Below are positions 12,307 to 23,832 of a stretch of 64,000 nt of DNA, piece by piece. Source of the DNA: Rhizobium sophorae. Its GTDB lineage: Bacteria; Pseudomonadota; Alphaproteobacteria; Rhizobiales; Rhizobiaceae. The stretch lies in NCBI RefSeq assembly GCF_013087515.1, contig NZ_JABFCN010000022.1, positions 1-64,000 on the forward strand, in the 5' to 3' direction. Position 1 is the stretch's first letter. Every line of letters begins with the position of its first letter. Under the pieces are notes generated by a model. The model was not told where the DNA came from. It worked only from the letters and a program-made list of their open reading frames with translations, and did not search any database. The translations under genes were made by a program, and so were the position numbers.

Positions 12307-13053
12307 ATGACGGAAGGCGCCAAAAGCACGATCGACCAAGGCGAAGTGGACCGCTTCTCGGCGATGGCGGCGGAATGGTGGAGCCCGACCGGCAAGTTCA
12401 AACCACTGCACAAGTTCAATCCCGTCCGGCTCGCCTATATCCGCGACAAGGCCTGCGAAAATTTCAGCCGTGATCCAAAAAGCGCGCGCCCGCTGGAGGG
12501 TCTGCGCGTGCTCGATATCGGCTGCGGCGGCGGTCTGTTGTCCGAACCTGTCGCCCGCATGGGCGCTTCCGTCGTTGGCGCCGATCCGTCCGAGAAGAAT
12601 ATCGGCATCGCCTCCACCCATGCGAAGGCCTCCGGCGTTTCGGTCGACTATCGCGCGGTCACCGCTGAGGAACTCGCGGACGCCGGCGAGACCTTCGATA
12701 TCGTCTTGAACATGGAGGTGGTGGAACACGTCGCCGATGTCGAATTCTTCATGACGACCTGCGCAAAAATGGTCCGCCCCGGCGGCCTGATCTTCGTTGC
12801 CACCATCAACCGCACGATGAAGGCGGCAGCGCTTGCCATTTTCGCCGCCGAGAACATTCTACGCTGGCTGCCGCGCGGCACGCATCAGTATGAAAAGCTG
12901 GTGCGCCCGGAAGAACTGGAAAAGCCGCTGGTGACAAGCGGCCTTGAGATCACCGACCGCACCGGCGTCTTCTTCAATCCGCTGTCGAACCAGTGGAACC
13001 TGTCCAAGGATATGGACGTGAATTATATGCTGCTGGCGAAGCGGCCGGCATAG
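12307..13053 (+). CDS. ubiG: Ubiquinone 3-O-methyltransferase
   Basis: A 248-residue SAM-dependent enzyme that performs both O-methylations of ubiquinone synthesis. SAM motif I is [14 protein letters not shown], followed by the acidic loop [10 protein letters not shown] and the motif [13 protein letters not shown] typical of UbiG. The start at 12307 gives the family N-terminus [15 protein letters not shown] and has AAGGAG seven bases upstream; earlier in-frame starts at 12259 and 12286 lack such a site. It faces the DUF1178 gene convergently. Confidence 0.95.
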   Translation: MTEGAKSTIDQGEVDRFSAMAAEWWSPTGKFKPLHKFNPVRLAYIRDKACENFSRDPKSARPLEGLRVLDIGCGGGLLSEPVARMGASVVGADPSEKNIGIASTHAKASGVSVDYRAVTAEELADAGETFDIVLNMEVVEHVADVEFFMTTCAKMVRPGGLIFVATINRTMKAAALAIFAAENILRWLPRGTHQYEKLVRPEELEKPLVTSGLEITDRTGVFFNPLSNQWNLSKDMDVNYMLLAKRPA

Positions 13054-13138
13054 CACCCACCGGCAATCAGCCGGCTACGCTTTCAGCAGTGCGACATTCC
13101 GGCCGAAACTGTAGAGGCCAGACGCGCCGAGGTGCATC

Positions 13139-13567
13139 TCAGTTTACGTCTTCCGGCAAAACTGGAATGGCTGCGATTTCGATACCCTCTTCCAAGAGCG
13201 CCTGCGCCTCATCGACTGTCGCCTGGCCGATGATGCCGCGGGCATCCGCCTCGCCGTAATGGATCTTGCGGGCTTCCTCGGGAAACTGCGTGCCGACGTC
13301 CTCGGAATTGGCCTTGACCGCCGCAACGGCCTCCTTGAGTTTTTGCAGGGCCTCGCGGCGCATGGCATCCATCGCCAGCGTCTGCCTCTCGTCCTTTTTC
13401 CGCGCCGTCGACACCGAAGGCGCCATCAACAGCTTGGATATGGCGGCGGAATGACAGACCGGGCAAGTCAGGAAACCGGTCGCGACCTGACGGTCGAAAT
13501 CGGCGCTTTCAGAAAACCAGCCTTCGAATTCATGGGCATTGTCACAGGTGAGGGAATAGCGGATCAA
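13139..13567 (-). CDS. DUF1178 family protein
   Basis: A 142-residue protein of a widespread proteobacterial family without known function. The N-terminus (MIRYSLTCDNAHEFEGWFSES) carries one cysteine and a CPVC pair follows near residue 36, resembling a zinc-ribbon. It overlaps the upstream nitrilase-family gene by four bases and ends the comF-grxC-nitrilase-DUF1178 string, a conserved rhizobial arrangement as far as I recall. Confidence 0.9.
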   Translation of the reverse strand: MIRYSLTCDNAHEFEGWFSESADFDRQVATGFLTCPVCHSAAISKLLMAPSVSTARKKDERQTLAMDAMRREALQKLKEAVAAVKANSEDVGTQFPEEARKIHYGEADARGIIGQATVDEAQALLEEGIEIAAIPVLPEDVN

Positions 13568-14421
13568 GCGGCGACGCCTCCGGCGACTGCCCCCGCAATC
13601 TTCTCGACCGAGAATTCCCGGCCATTCCTCAGGTTCGGGATCTTGTCATGCGCGGCCTTGACCGCGGCAGGATCGATCTCGGCGACGATGACCGCCTCGC
13701 CGCTGGCGCCGCCCGACGCCAGCACCGCGCCCCAGGGATCGATGATCATCGAATGGCCGAAGGTCTCGCGCCCGTCCTCGTGCCGGCCGGCCTGCGCGGC
13801 GGCGATGACGAAGACCCCGTTTTCGATCGCCCGTGCCCTGAGCAGGATCTCCCAATGCGCTTCGCCGGTCTGCTTGGTGAAGGCGGCAGGAACTGTCATC
13901 ACTTCGGCGCCGGCAACCGCCTGGGCGCGGAAGAGGGCAGGAAAACGCACGTCGTAGCAGATCGCAAAGCCCATTTCGGCAAAGGGCAGCGACAGGACGC
14001 GGGCCTCCGAGCCGGCTGTATAGGCGGCACTTTCACGCCAGCTCTCGCCGTTGTCGAGATCGACGTCGAACATATGGATTTTGTCGTAGCGATTGAGGAT
14101 TCTGCCGTCAGGACCGAACAGGAAACCGCGATTGGCGATCTTGCCATCGGTAAGGGCGATCGCCGTCGAACCGACATGCATGTGGATGCCGAATTCCCTA
14201 GCGAGCTCTGAGCCTGTCTTGACGATGATGTCATGCGCCTCGTCGGCAAGCACGGCGCGTGCCGCCGCACGATCTCGCTGCAGCATGCCGGTCATCTCGG
14301 GTGTCTGCACATAGGTCGCACCCTGGGCAGCAGCCTCGCGCACCAGCCGCGCCATGGCGGCGGCATTCTTCACCGGATCGACCCCGGAGCACATCTGGAC
14401 AGCGGCTGCCTTGAAGCTCAT
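13564..14421 (-). CDS. Carbon-nitrogen hydrolase (nitrilase superfamily, Nit-type)
   Basis: A 285-residue amidase of the nitrilase superfamily with the complete Glu-Lys-Cys triad: E42 (TPEMTG), K114 (RYDKIHMFD) and C155 (GFAICYDVRFP). It most resembles the Nit1/NitFhit branch, whose members hydrolyse deaminated glutathione; that substrate is inference, though the adjacent glutaredoxin gene fits glutathione metabolism. The start MSFKAAAVQMCSG matches the family; the open frame extends 27 codons further upstream without support. Confidence 0.9.
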   Translation of the reverse strand: MSFKAAAVQMCSGVDPVKNAAAMARLVREAAAQGATYVQTPEMTGMLQRDRAAARAVLADEAHDIIVKTGSELAREFGIHMHVGSTAIALTDGKIANRGFLFGPDGRILNRYDKIHMFDVDLDNGESWRESAAYTAGSEARVLSLPFAEMGFAICYDVRFPALFRAQAVAGAEVMTVPAAFTKQTGEAHWEILLRARAIENGVFVIAAAQAGRHEDGRETFGHSMIIDPWGAVLASGGASGEAVIVAEIDPAAVKAAHDKIPNLRNGREFSVEKIAGAVAGGVAA

Positions 14422-14431
14422 CGGTTCTTCC

Positions 14432-14689
14432 TCAAGCCGCCAGCATCGGATCGAGTTTGCCGGCCCGATCGAGCGCAAAGAGATCGTCGCAACCGCCGAC
14501 ATGATCGCCGCCGATGAAGATCTGCGGAAAAGTGGTACGGCCGTTCGACTTGCCGATCATCTCCTGGCGAAGATCCGGCGAAAAGGTCGCGTCGTGCTCG
14601 ACATATTCGACGCCCTTTTCTTCGAGAAGGGACTTGGCGCGGGTGCAATAGCCGCAAAACTGCCGTGTATAGATGGTGACGGGTACCAT
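14432..14689 (-). CDS. grxC: Glutaredoxin 3
   Basis: An 85-residue dithiol glutaredoxin with the active site FCGYC (C12, C15), the TVP-equivalent TTFPQIFIG segment and the GGCDD glutathione-binding motif near residue 66. It reduces protein disulfides and glutathione mixed disulfides in the cytoplasm. The start MVPVTIYTRQF gives the usual family length; the frame is open 20 codons upstream but that region overlaps the comF end. It lies ten bases before the nitrilase gene. Confidence 0.95.
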   Translation of the reverse strand: MVPVTIYTRQFCGYCTRAKSLLEEKGVEYVEHDATFSPDLRQEMIGKSNGRTTFPQIFIGGDHVGGCDDLFALDRAGKLDPMLAA

Positions 14690-14720
14690 AATCTCTCCAG
14701 ACTGATGCCGGGTATTCCTG

Positions 14721-15497
14721 TCATATAGGCTCGGAGAGAGCCCTTGCAAAGGTCAAAACCGTTATGTCGGCCGCACCCGCCTTGCGCAGTGTCCGGCATG
14801 CCGCAGCGACCGTCGCCCCTGTGGTATAGACGTCGTCGACGAGGACGATACGCTTGCCGAAAATGTCGTTTTCGCAATCCTTGGCAATCGCAAAAGCGCC
14901 CCTGACATTGTCCTCGCGCGCCTTGGCGCCAAGGCCGACCTGCTGGCTGGTGCGCTTGACGCGAACAAGCGTGGCGGCAAGCAGCGGCTTGCCCGAGAGC
15001 CTTGCCATATGGCGGGCAAGCTCGGCTGCCTGGTTGAACTTGCGCGCCAGCATGCGGCTACGGTGCAGCGGCACCGGGATCAGCGCATCGCAGCTCTCGA
15101 CCGCCCCGTCGGAGGCGCGCAGCATCCAGGCAGCCATCATCGGCGCCAAATCGGTGCGATCGCGATATTTGAGCCCATGAACGAGATCGCGGACGGCATG
15201 GTCGTGCGTTGCCGCCGACCGCAGCCGGTTGAAGGGCGGCGGGTTGGCGATGGCCTCGGCGCTGAGGATGCCGGCGCCGAGATCGTGCGAAAAGGGAATG
15301 CCGAGCACCTCGCAATAGGGCCGTTCGATAAAGCGGATGCCGGACCAGCACTTTGCGCAGAGCCCGCGATGGCCGCCTGTGGAAATACCGCAGACGGAGC
15401 AGGCGGGCGGATAGAATAAGTCGGCAAGCGCCGAAAACGGTCGCAAGAGATGCGCCCGCAAGAACTCTGACGGTTTTTCAGTGTTGATCAGTCCCAT
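14721..15497 (-). CDS. ComF family phosphoribosyltransferase-like protein
   Basis: A 258-residue protein with an N-terminal zinc-finger (C33, C36, C47, C50 in CSVCG...CAKCW) and a C-terminal phosphoribosyltransferase fold with the PRPP loop VLVDDVYTTGATV. ComF proteins are linked to DNA uptake in competent bacteria, but the role in rhizobia is unknown. It is first in a leftward operon with grxC, the nitrilase and DUF1178. A mosaic-type repeat (15513-15612) sits directly upstream. Confidence 0.9.
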   Translation of the reverse strand: MGLINTEKPSEFLRAHLLRPFSALADLFYPPACSVCGISTGGHRGLCAKCWSGIRFIERPYCEVLGIPFSHDLGAGILSAEAIANPPPFNRLRSAATHDHAVRDLVHGLKYRDRTDLAPMMAAWMLRASDGAVESCDALIPVPLHRSRMLARKFNQAAELARHMARLSGKPLLAATLVRVKRTSQQVGLGAKAREDNVRGAFAIAKDCENDIFGKRIVLVDDVYTTGATVAAACRTLRKAGAADITVLTFARALSEPI

Positions 15498-15512
15498 GCC
15501 GCTGAGACTAGC

Positions 15513-15612
15513 GCATGACCCCGAAAATCGGAATCGATTTTCGGAAGGGATTATGCACAGATTCAGAAGTGATAGAGCGTCCTTAGCGCGTCCTGTGGAC
15601 GCGGCGCTCTAG
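15513..15612 (+). repeat. Rhizobial intergenic mosaic (RIME-type) element, copy A
   Basis: About 100 bases made of two imperfect palindromes: one centred on CGAAAATCGGAATCGATTTTCG between GCATGAC and ATTATGC, and one running from AGAGCGTCC to GGCGCTCT. It aligns along its length with the copy at 61853-61954 in the same orientation, and its second half aligns with 36316-36373. The structure matches what I recall of RIME elements of Rhizobium. Confidence 0.75.
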
Positions 15613-15675
15613 CGTGTTCTTCGTGAAAGGAAAATCGTCTTGCCGCACAAGCGGCGCGGGACTAAGGACATCGCC

Positions 15676-16560
15676 ATGGAAACGATCTTCGACAGAGCCC
15701 TGATCGCCGCACATCGCCATCGCGCGCTTGCAAACAACGACCCGAAAGCCGCCTTTCTGCTCGACATTGCCGCTGAGGAAATGGCCGAGCGGCTTACGGT
15801 CGTCGAGCGGACTTTCGAAACCGCCGTCGAACTGCATGGCGCAACCGGTGCTGCCGCCCGTGCCGCGCTGGCGACGGGCAAAATCGGCACGATGATCCGC
15901 ATCGAAAGCGAGAAGGCCTACGCTGGGCCGCGCGAAACATTGATCGAGGCGCCGCTCGAGGACGTGCCGCTCGAACCGCAATCGGCCAATCTTATCCTTG
16001 CGCCGCTCAGCCTGCATCTGACCAACGATACGCCGGGTGTCTTCATCCAGATCCGCCGCGCCCTGAAGCCGGATGGCCTGTTCATGGCGGCGATCCCCGG
16101 CGCCGGCACGCTGCAGGAACTGCGCGATGTGCTGCTGGCCGCTGAGATCGAGATGACAGGCGGCGCGAGCCCGCGCGTCATCCCCTTCGCCGACGTGCGC
16201 GATGTCGGCAGCCTGATGCAGCGCGGCGGCTTCGCGCTGCCGGTGATCGATGCAGAGAACTACACGGTACGATATGATTCGCTTTTTCCGCTGATGCGGG
16301 ATCTGAGAGCGATGGGCATGAGCAATCCGCTTGCGGCCCGCGGCCGGATGCCGCTGACGCGCGCCTTCTTCGTGCGCGCGGCCGAAATCTACGCCGAGCG
16401 CTATTCCGATCCCGATGGACGTATCCGCGCGACCTTTTCAATCATCTATGTCTCGGGATGGGCGCCGCACGAGAGCCAGCAAAAGCCGCTCCAGCCGGGC
16501 TCGGCCAAGGCGCGCCTTGCCGATGCGCTGAAGGTGGAAGAGCACAAGCTCAGGCAGTAA
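15676..16560 (+). CDS. SAM-dependent methyltransferase, NDUFAF5/BioC-like
   Basis: A 294-residue protein with a methyltransferase-11 type fold in its middle third (LILAPLSLHLTNDTPGVFIQ, then LKPDGLFMAAIPGAG). The N-terminus METIFDRALIAAHRHRAL resembles the alphaproteobacterial relatives of mitochondrial NDUFAF5, a complex I assembly hydroxylase. The glycine-rich SAM motif is not classical, so the activity is open. The start at 15676 is preferred over 15640 because it gives the family N-terminus. Confidence 0.85.
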   Translation: METIFDRALIAAHRHRALANNDPKAAFLLDIAAEEMAERLTVVERTFETAVELHGATGAAARAALATGKIGTMIRIESEKAYAGPRETLIEAPLEDVPLEPQSANLILAPLSLHLTNDTPGVFIQIRRALKPDGLFMAAIPGAGTLQELRDVLLAAEIEMTGGASPRVIPFADVRDVGSLMQRGGFALPVIDAENYTVRYDSLFPLMRDLRAMGMSNPLAARGRMPLTRAFFVRAAEIYAERYSDPDGRIRATFSIIYVSGWAPHESQQKPLQPGSAKARLADALKVEEHKLRQ

Positions 16561-16575
16561 CCGCCCAGAGCTTCC

Positions 16576-16743
16576 TCAATTCGCGGGCAGATTGTTGTTG
16601 ATCACGTTGAAGACGTTCTGCAGGGCATTGGTAAAAAAGCCCAGACCGGAGATGAGCGCGGTGCAAATGATCGCGGCGATGAGACCATATTCGATCGCCG
16701 TCGCACCTCTGTTATCCGCAAGAAATGCTTTCAAAAGACGCAT
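16576..16743 (-). CDS. Flp family type IVb pilin
   Basis: A 55-residue prepilin. The leader MRLLKAFLADNRG is followed by the processing site G13/A14 and the conserved mature start ATAIEYGLIAA with glutamate at mature position 5, then a hydrophobic helix. It would be processed by a CpaA-type prepilin peptidase and assembled by a Tad system, but no cpa/tad gene is in this window, so it is an isolated pilin gene. An in-frame start at 16818 would destroy the leader and is rejected. Confidence 0.9.
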   Translation of the reverse strand: MRLLKAFLADNRGATAIEYGLIAAIICTALISGLGFFTNALQNVFNVINNNLPAN

Positions 16744-16811
16744 TACCCCAACCTTTAGCGCGAAGACGACAAACGACCATTCCACGACCATCGGGCGACG
16801 GCCGGCATTTT

Positions 16812-17129
16812 TCAGCAACCGGCGCCGACGCCATAGCCCTGGACGACGCAGACCGAGCCGGGCGTATCCTGGAGGACGCTGCGGCGGATCGTATAACGCT
16901 TGCCGCTTTCGCTCTTGGGGATCGATCCCGTCGTGATTGTATCGAAATCCGCCGGAGCACTGGCAAAGACGCTTTTCTTCGAGGAATCCGCAAGCATTGG
17001 CGTCAAGATGAGCGTCAGCGCGACTACCGCCGTGCCGAACAGAAGCGCGATATTCAGCGCACCCGTCCTGCGCGAGGCAGACGAAGCCCGTTCCTTTTCC
17101 CGGACAGCTTTCCAGAAATCATCGTCCAT
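16812..17129 (-). CDS. Small single-pass membrane protein, unrecognised
   Basis: A 105-residue protein that I do not recognise. The N-terminus MDDDFWKAVREKERASSASRRTG is cytoplasmic-like and charged, followed by one membrane segment near residues 25-45 (ALNIALLFGTAVVALTLILT) and a periplasmic tail containing DTITTGSIPKSE and a C-terminal pair of cysteines. It lies 68 bases upstream of the Flp pilin gene on the same strand and may share its transcript. The start is preferred over 17237 because an upstream leader would be unlike the rest. Confidence 0.75.
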   Translation of the reverse strand: MDDDFWKAVREKERASSASRRTGALNIALLFGTAVVALTLILTPMLADSSKKSVFASAPADFDTITTGSIPKSESGKRYTIRRSVLQDTPGSVCVVQGYGVGAGC

Positions 17130-17255
17130 GACGTCAAGCCTTTTAATACACGCACGCCAGATGCTTGATTGAGGCCGATCTTTGGCAGAAGGTGTTAAAC
17201 GATCCATTAATATCCACAGCCGAAAATGGTGTGGCACAATAATAATCAGATAATG

Positions 17256-17669
17256 CTAAAGTAAATCCTGCAACATCGGGATGAGCGGCTCGTCGGCCGG
17301 CGGCATCGGATAATCGCGCAGCGCCTGCGGGCGCACCCATTTCAGCGCCTGGCCCTCGCGGCCCTGGGGAATGCCCTCATAGCGCCGACAGATATAGAGC
17401 GGCATCAAAAGGTGGAAGGTCTCGTAGGAGTGGCTGGCAAAGGTCAGCGGCGCGAGGCAGGCGATCTTGGTGTGGATGCCGAGCTCTTCCTCAAGCTCGC
17501 GTACCAGTGTTTCCTCGGGCGTCTCACCCGGCTCGACCTTGCCGCCGGGAAACTCCCACAAGCCGGCGAGCGACTTTCCCTCGGGGCGCTGTGCCAACAG
17601 GATGCGCCCATCGGCATCGATCAGCGCACAGGCGGCGACCAGCAACATCTTCCGGCCCGCCTCGCTCAT
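17256..17669 (-). CDS. mutT: 8-oxo-dGTP diphosphatase (Nudix hydrolase)
   Basis: A 137-residue Nudix hydrolase that removes oxidised GTP nucleotides from the pool. The Nudix box runs from G42 to about residue 64 (GGKVEPGE ... RELEEELGI), complete in all catalytic glutamates. The N-terminus LVAACALIDADGRILLAQRP is typical of MutT. Its start overlaps the GNAT stop by four bases, and it ends the argJ-GNAT-mutT string. Confidence 0.93.
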   Translation of the reverse strand: MSEAGRKMLLVAACALIDADGRILLAQRPEGKSLAGLWEFPGGKVEPGETPEETLVRELEEELGIHTKIACLAPLTFASHSYETFHLLMPLYICRRYEGIPQGREGQALKWVRPQALRDYPMPPADEPLIPMLQDLL

Positions 17670-18472
17670 CGCGGCTCCTGCTGCCAATAGCAATAATGAT
17701 AGGCGTCGCGAAAACCGAGGCGCTCATAGAGTGCGATGGCCGGACGATTGGACAGCTTCACCTGCAACCAGGCCGAGCGGGCGCTGCGCATGCGCGCCCA
17801 GCGCAGCGCCGAGGTCAGGATCTCCGTGCCAAGCCCCTCGCGCCGCCGCGCCTCGGAGACCGAAAGCGACATGATGCCGGCGAGGTCGTTGTCCTGGACA
17901 CAGAGCACCGTCGCAAGCGGGCCGTCCGCCGCGTTCTCGATCATGAACAGGCCGGATGGCGGCTTGATCGCCGAAATGATCTCGGCAAGCGCCGGCTTCA
18001 GCCTCAGCGGCGCCTGGTCGACGGCAAGGTTGGCGTCGACGAAGCGGCCGACATCATGGGTCGGCAGGTGATCAAGCGTATCCGGCAGCTCCGCCTCGGC
18101 AAGGTCGCAGGTCATCACCACCGTATCGTCGAAGCGCGTCCAGTTCTGCGCGCGTAGAAGTTCGATCAGCACCGGCGAGGCAAGCGGCGTCTGGCGGACC
18201 ACGGCGGCGCGACCATAAGCTTCGAACTTCCGGCTCGCCTTTTCCAGGCGGATTTCGACGTCGCGATGATCCGAGGGATCGAGCGGCACGATCGAATTCA
18301 GCCGGTTGGACGGGTGGCCGGCCGTCAGCCGCACCTGCCAGCTGCCGTCATATTGCACGGATGCCGCCGGCCAGGCACGGAAGCCGACGGCCTCCAGCCT
18401 GCGCACCAGCGGCAGATTGTGTGGGGAAATGGATGCCTGCGCCAATGAACGATCAGCTCCGATAGTCGCCAT
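17666..18472 (-). CDS. GNAT family N-acetyltransferase
   Basis: A 268-residue protein with a C-terminal GNAT domain; the acetyl-CoA binding segment is [19 protein letters not shown], followed by [16 protein letters not shown]. The N-terminal half is a second, degenerate GNAT-like half. The substrate is unknown. The start [10 protein letters not shown] at 18472 overlaps the end of argJ by 20 bases; a start at 18529 would overlap further. Translational coupling with argJ is likely, but no arginine role is shown. Confidence 0.85.
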   Translation of the reverse strand: MATIGADRSLAQASISPHNLPLVRRLEAVGFRAWPAASVQYDGSWQVRLTAGHPSNRLNSIVPLDPSDHRDVEIRLEKASRKFEAYGRAAVVRQTPLASPVLIELLRAQNWTRFDDTVVMTCDLAEAELPDTLDHLPTHDVGRFVDANLAVDQAPLRLKPALAEIISAIKPPSGLFMIENAADGPLATVLCVQDNDLAGIMSLSVSEARRREGLGTEILTSALRWARMRSARSAWLQVKLSNRPAIALYERLGFRDAYHYCYWQQEPR

Positions 18473-19694
18473 TGATCGCAACATATTCCTTGGTGAGGTC
18501 GCAGGTCCAGACCGTTGCCGTGCCCGCACCGAGCCCGATATCGACTTTGACGGGGATATCCTGCGCCTTCATGACGTCCGAGGCCGCCGCCTCGGAATAA
18601 TCGGGATCACGCTCGCCATTGACGGCGACCCTGATATCGCCGAACCAGATGGCGAGACGGTCGCGGTCGGCCATCTCGCCGGATTTGCCGACGGCCATGA
18701 CAATACGGCCCCAATTGGCGTCTTCGCCGGCGGCCGCGGTCTTGACCAGCGGCGAATTGGCGATCGACAAGGCGATGCGCTTGGCGGCGGTATCGCTCTC
18801 GGCACCTGTCACGGTAATCTCGAGCATCTTGGTGGCACCCTCGCCGTCCCGCACCACCTGCAGCGACAGATCTTTCAGCACTTCGTTGAGTGCGGCCCGG
18901 AAGGCTGCAAGGCGCGGGTCGTCGACACGCTTGATGCGGGCCTGGCCGTCCTCGGCTGCGGCACCCGTTGCAAACAGCATCAGCGTATCGGAAGTCGAGG
19001 TGTCGCTGTCGACGGTCATCGAATTGAAGGTCGGGCCGACGCCGTCGGACAGAAGCGCCTGCAGCGCGGCGGGCGCAATGTCGGCATCGGTGACGACGAA
19101 GGAGAGCATCGTCGCCATGTCGGGCGCGATCATGCCGGCGCCCTTGGCGATGCCGTTGATGGTCACGGCGACGCCGCCGATCTCGGCGCTGCGGGTCGAA
19201 ACCTTCGGATAGGTGTCGGTCGTCATGATCGCCTTGGCGGCCTCGAACCAGAAATCGCCGGTCGCTTCGGCCTGCATTCGGTCCAGAACGCCTGCGAATT
19301 TGGTGGCATCGAGCGGTTCGCCGATGACGCCGGTCGAGGCCAGATAGACCTCGTTTTCGGCGCAGCCGACGGCAGCGGCAGCCGATTTCGCCGTCAGCGC
19401 GGTCGCCTGGCGGCCCTTCAGGCCGGTGAAAGCATTGGCATTGCCTGAATTGACGACGACGGCACGCGCACTGCCATGGGGGAGATTGGCCCGGCAGAAA
19501 TCGACCGGCGCCGACGGGCACTTCGAGCGGGTAAAAACGCCAGCGACGGCCGCCGGTCTGTCGAAGACCATCATCAGCACGTCGGTGCGGTTCTTATATT
19601 TGATGCCGGCGGAGGCCGTCGCCAGGCGCACGCCGCGCAGCGGCGGCATCGAGACGAAGGATTTCGGAGCGAGCGGAGAGACGGAACCGGACAT
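18453..19694 (-). CDS. argJ: Bifunctional ornithine acetyltransferase / N-acetylglutamate synthase
   Basis: A 413-residue enzyme of arginine synthesis that transfers the acetyl group from acetylornithine to glutamate. The autocleavage site is in [18 protein letters not shown], where threonine becomes the N-terminal nucleophile of the beta chain. The length and motifs are typical. The start [12 protein letters not shown] is used; five extra codons upstream are possible. The parvulin gene is 112 bases upstream, separated by a hairpin. Confidence 0.97.
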   Translation of the reverse strand: MSGSVSPLAPKSFVSMPPLRGVRLATASAGIKYKNRTDVLMMVFDRPAAVAGVFTRSKCPSAPVDFCRANLPHGSARAVVVNSGNANAFTGLKGRQATALTAKSAAAAVGCAENEVYLASTGVIGEPLDATKFAGVLDRMQAEATGDFWFEAAKAIMTTDTYPKVSTRSAEIGGVAVTINGIAKGAGMIAPDMATMLSFVVTDADIAPAALQALLSDGVGPTFNSMTVDSDTSTSDTLMLFATGAAAEDGQARIKRVDDPRLAAFRAALNEVLKDLSLQVVRDGEGATKMLEITVTGAESDTAAKRIALSIANSPLVKTAAAGEDANWGRIVMAVGKSGEMADRDRLAIWFGDIRVAVNGERDPDYSEAAASDVMKAQDIPVKVDIGLGAGTATVWTCDLTKEYVAINGDYRS

Positions 19695-19773
19695 GATGAG
19701 ACCTGCCAATGAGCATTTCCAGGCGAAATGGACGCCGCTTCGCCGTCCGGAAATGCGACAACTACGATAGTGA

Positions 19774-19796
19774 AGGGCCCGGAAGAACCGGGCCCT
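19774..19796 (-). terminator. Hairpin after the parvulin gene
   Basis: A perfect nine-base-pair stem (AGGGCCCGG / CCGGGCCCT) with an AAGAA loop lies 10 bases after the parvulin stop on the minus strand. There is no T-run, so it may be a weak terminator or an RNA-stabilising hairpin before argJ. Confidence 0.5.
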
Positions 19797-19806
19797 GATG
19801 CGACTA

Positions 19807-20688
19807 TTACTGCTGCGGCGCCGGCGCGACGGGCTCGCTGCCCGGCTCCGGCTGTTTGTTTGCCTGGTCGTAACCCTTGCGCAGCGTCTCGTCGGTGATC
19901 TCGATCTTGGCGGACGCCTTTGCCTGGTTCAGAAGCGCAAGATACTTGTCGCGCATGACGAGTTGACGAACCTGATCCTGCACCTGGTCGAAGGGCGGCG
20001 GCGGGGCATCGCGCTTATCTTCGACCTTGATGACATGGAAGCCGAAATCGGTCTTGACGGGCGTCTTGGAATAGGTGCCCTTCTCAAGCGCGAAGGCTGC
20101 GTCTTCGAATTCCTTGACCATCCGGCCGCGCGAGAAATAGCCGAGATCGCCGCCTTCCGACTTGTTCGGATCGGTGGACTTTTCCTTGGCGAGTTCGGCG
20201 AAATCCTTGCCGGCGTCGAGCTGCTTGATGATGTCCTTGGCTTCGTCCTCAGTCTTGACGAGGATGTGGCGGGCGTGGACTTCCTCCTGCTTCGGCAGGG
20301 CGGCGACTTCCTTGTCGTAACGGGCCTTGACTTCGTCAGGCGTCACGATGTCGACGACATGTTTCTTGAAATAGGCATTGTGCAACTCGCGGTCGGAGAG
20401 ATACTGCATGCGCTTCTTGAATTCGTCGGTCTGATCGAGCTTCTCGGTGGCAGCGTCGGCGGCGAGCAGCTTCACGTCGATGGCTGCGGAAAGGGCTGCG
20501 ACCTTCTTCTGGTCATCGGGAAGCTGCGCCAACTGCGGGTCCAGATTGGCGACGGCGAGGTCGAGTTCCGACTGGTGGATCTCCAGGGCGCCGACCTTGG
20601 CGATGACGGCGTCATCGGCATAGGCGGGGGCCTGGAGCGCGACAAAAGTTGCAAACGCCAGAACGGCTAGTTTGTTGGTGCTCAACAT
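19807..20688 (-). CDS. Periplasmic parvulin-type peptidyl-prolyl isomerase
   Basis: A 293-residue exported foldase. A signal peptide ([24 protein letters not shown]) precedes a SurA-like N-terminal helical region and a parvulin domain at about residues 135-230 with the signature [15 protein letters not shown] ... [21 protein letters not shown]. It assists folding of secreted and outer-membrane proteins. The C-terminus ends in a Pro/Glu-rich tail. It is divergent from secA. Confidence 0.93.
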   Translation of the reverse strand: MLSTNKLAVLAFATFVALQAPAYADDAVIAKVGALEIHQSELDLAVANLDPQLAQLPDDQKKVAALSAAIDVKLLAADAATEKLDQTDEFKKRMQYLSDRELHNAYFKKHVVDIVTPDEVKARYDKEVAALPKQEEVHARHILVKTEDEAKDIIKQLDAGKDFAELAKEKSTDPNKSEGGDLGYFSRGRMVKEFEDAAFALEKGTYSKTPVKTDFGFHVIKVEDKRDAPPPPFDQVQDQVRQLVMRDKYLALLNQAKASAKIEITDETLRKGYDQANKQPEPGSEPVAPAPQQ

Positions 20689-20791
20689 GAAATACCCTTC
20701 ACAGTTACATGGCCGGTTTCAGCATCCCTTGAATCCAGCCCAAAATAGCCATCAACACCGGATTGTGGCCTTTCTGTATCCGCCAAATCCG

Positions 20792-20819
20792 TTGACATCA
20801 TTCGACCCCCCTCTTATCT
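20792..20819 (+). promoter_or_regulatory. Candidate sigma-70 promoter of secA
   Basis: TTGACA at 20792-20797 is followed after 16 bases by TTATCT at 20814-20819. It lies about 115 bases before the secA start in the intergenic region shared with the divergent parvulin gene. Confidence 0.5.
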
Positions 20820-20933
20820 GTCACGCAACCTCGCGTCCAGAACAGTTTCCGGGCGTTTTAAGCGTGCGCCTGATTTTCGGCTGGGCCGCGAACAAGAAAC
20901 GTCGGGGATGAATATTGAGAAAGGACCAGTCAT

Positions 20934-23651
<2,718 letters not shown>

Positions 23652-23677
23652 GGCAAGCCCGCAAAGATCCGCGAAAG

Positions 23678-23695
23678 TGCCGCCTCGGGGCGGCA
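23678..23695 (+). terminator. Terminator of secA
   Basis: A seven-base-pair GC stem (TGCCGCC / GGCGGCA) with a TCGG loop is followed by TTTTCTTTT, a classical intrinsic terminator 26 bases after the secA stop. Confidence 0.8.
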
Positions 23696-23832
23696 TTTTC
23701 TTTTCTGCGGCAATGCCGGAAAGCCGGAATTTCAGCGTTGGACGGCAGACCCGATCCGGAACCGTTTCTTAACCCTGTTCTGTCAAGACTTCAGAGGCGA
23801 TTTGCCTGACCTCAGAGTTTTGCGTGTTCATC

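Noticed and set aside
13060..13074. Short CCGGC / GCCGG hairpin between ubiG and DUF1178
   Set aside because: Only five base pairs and no T-run; too weak to call a terminator.
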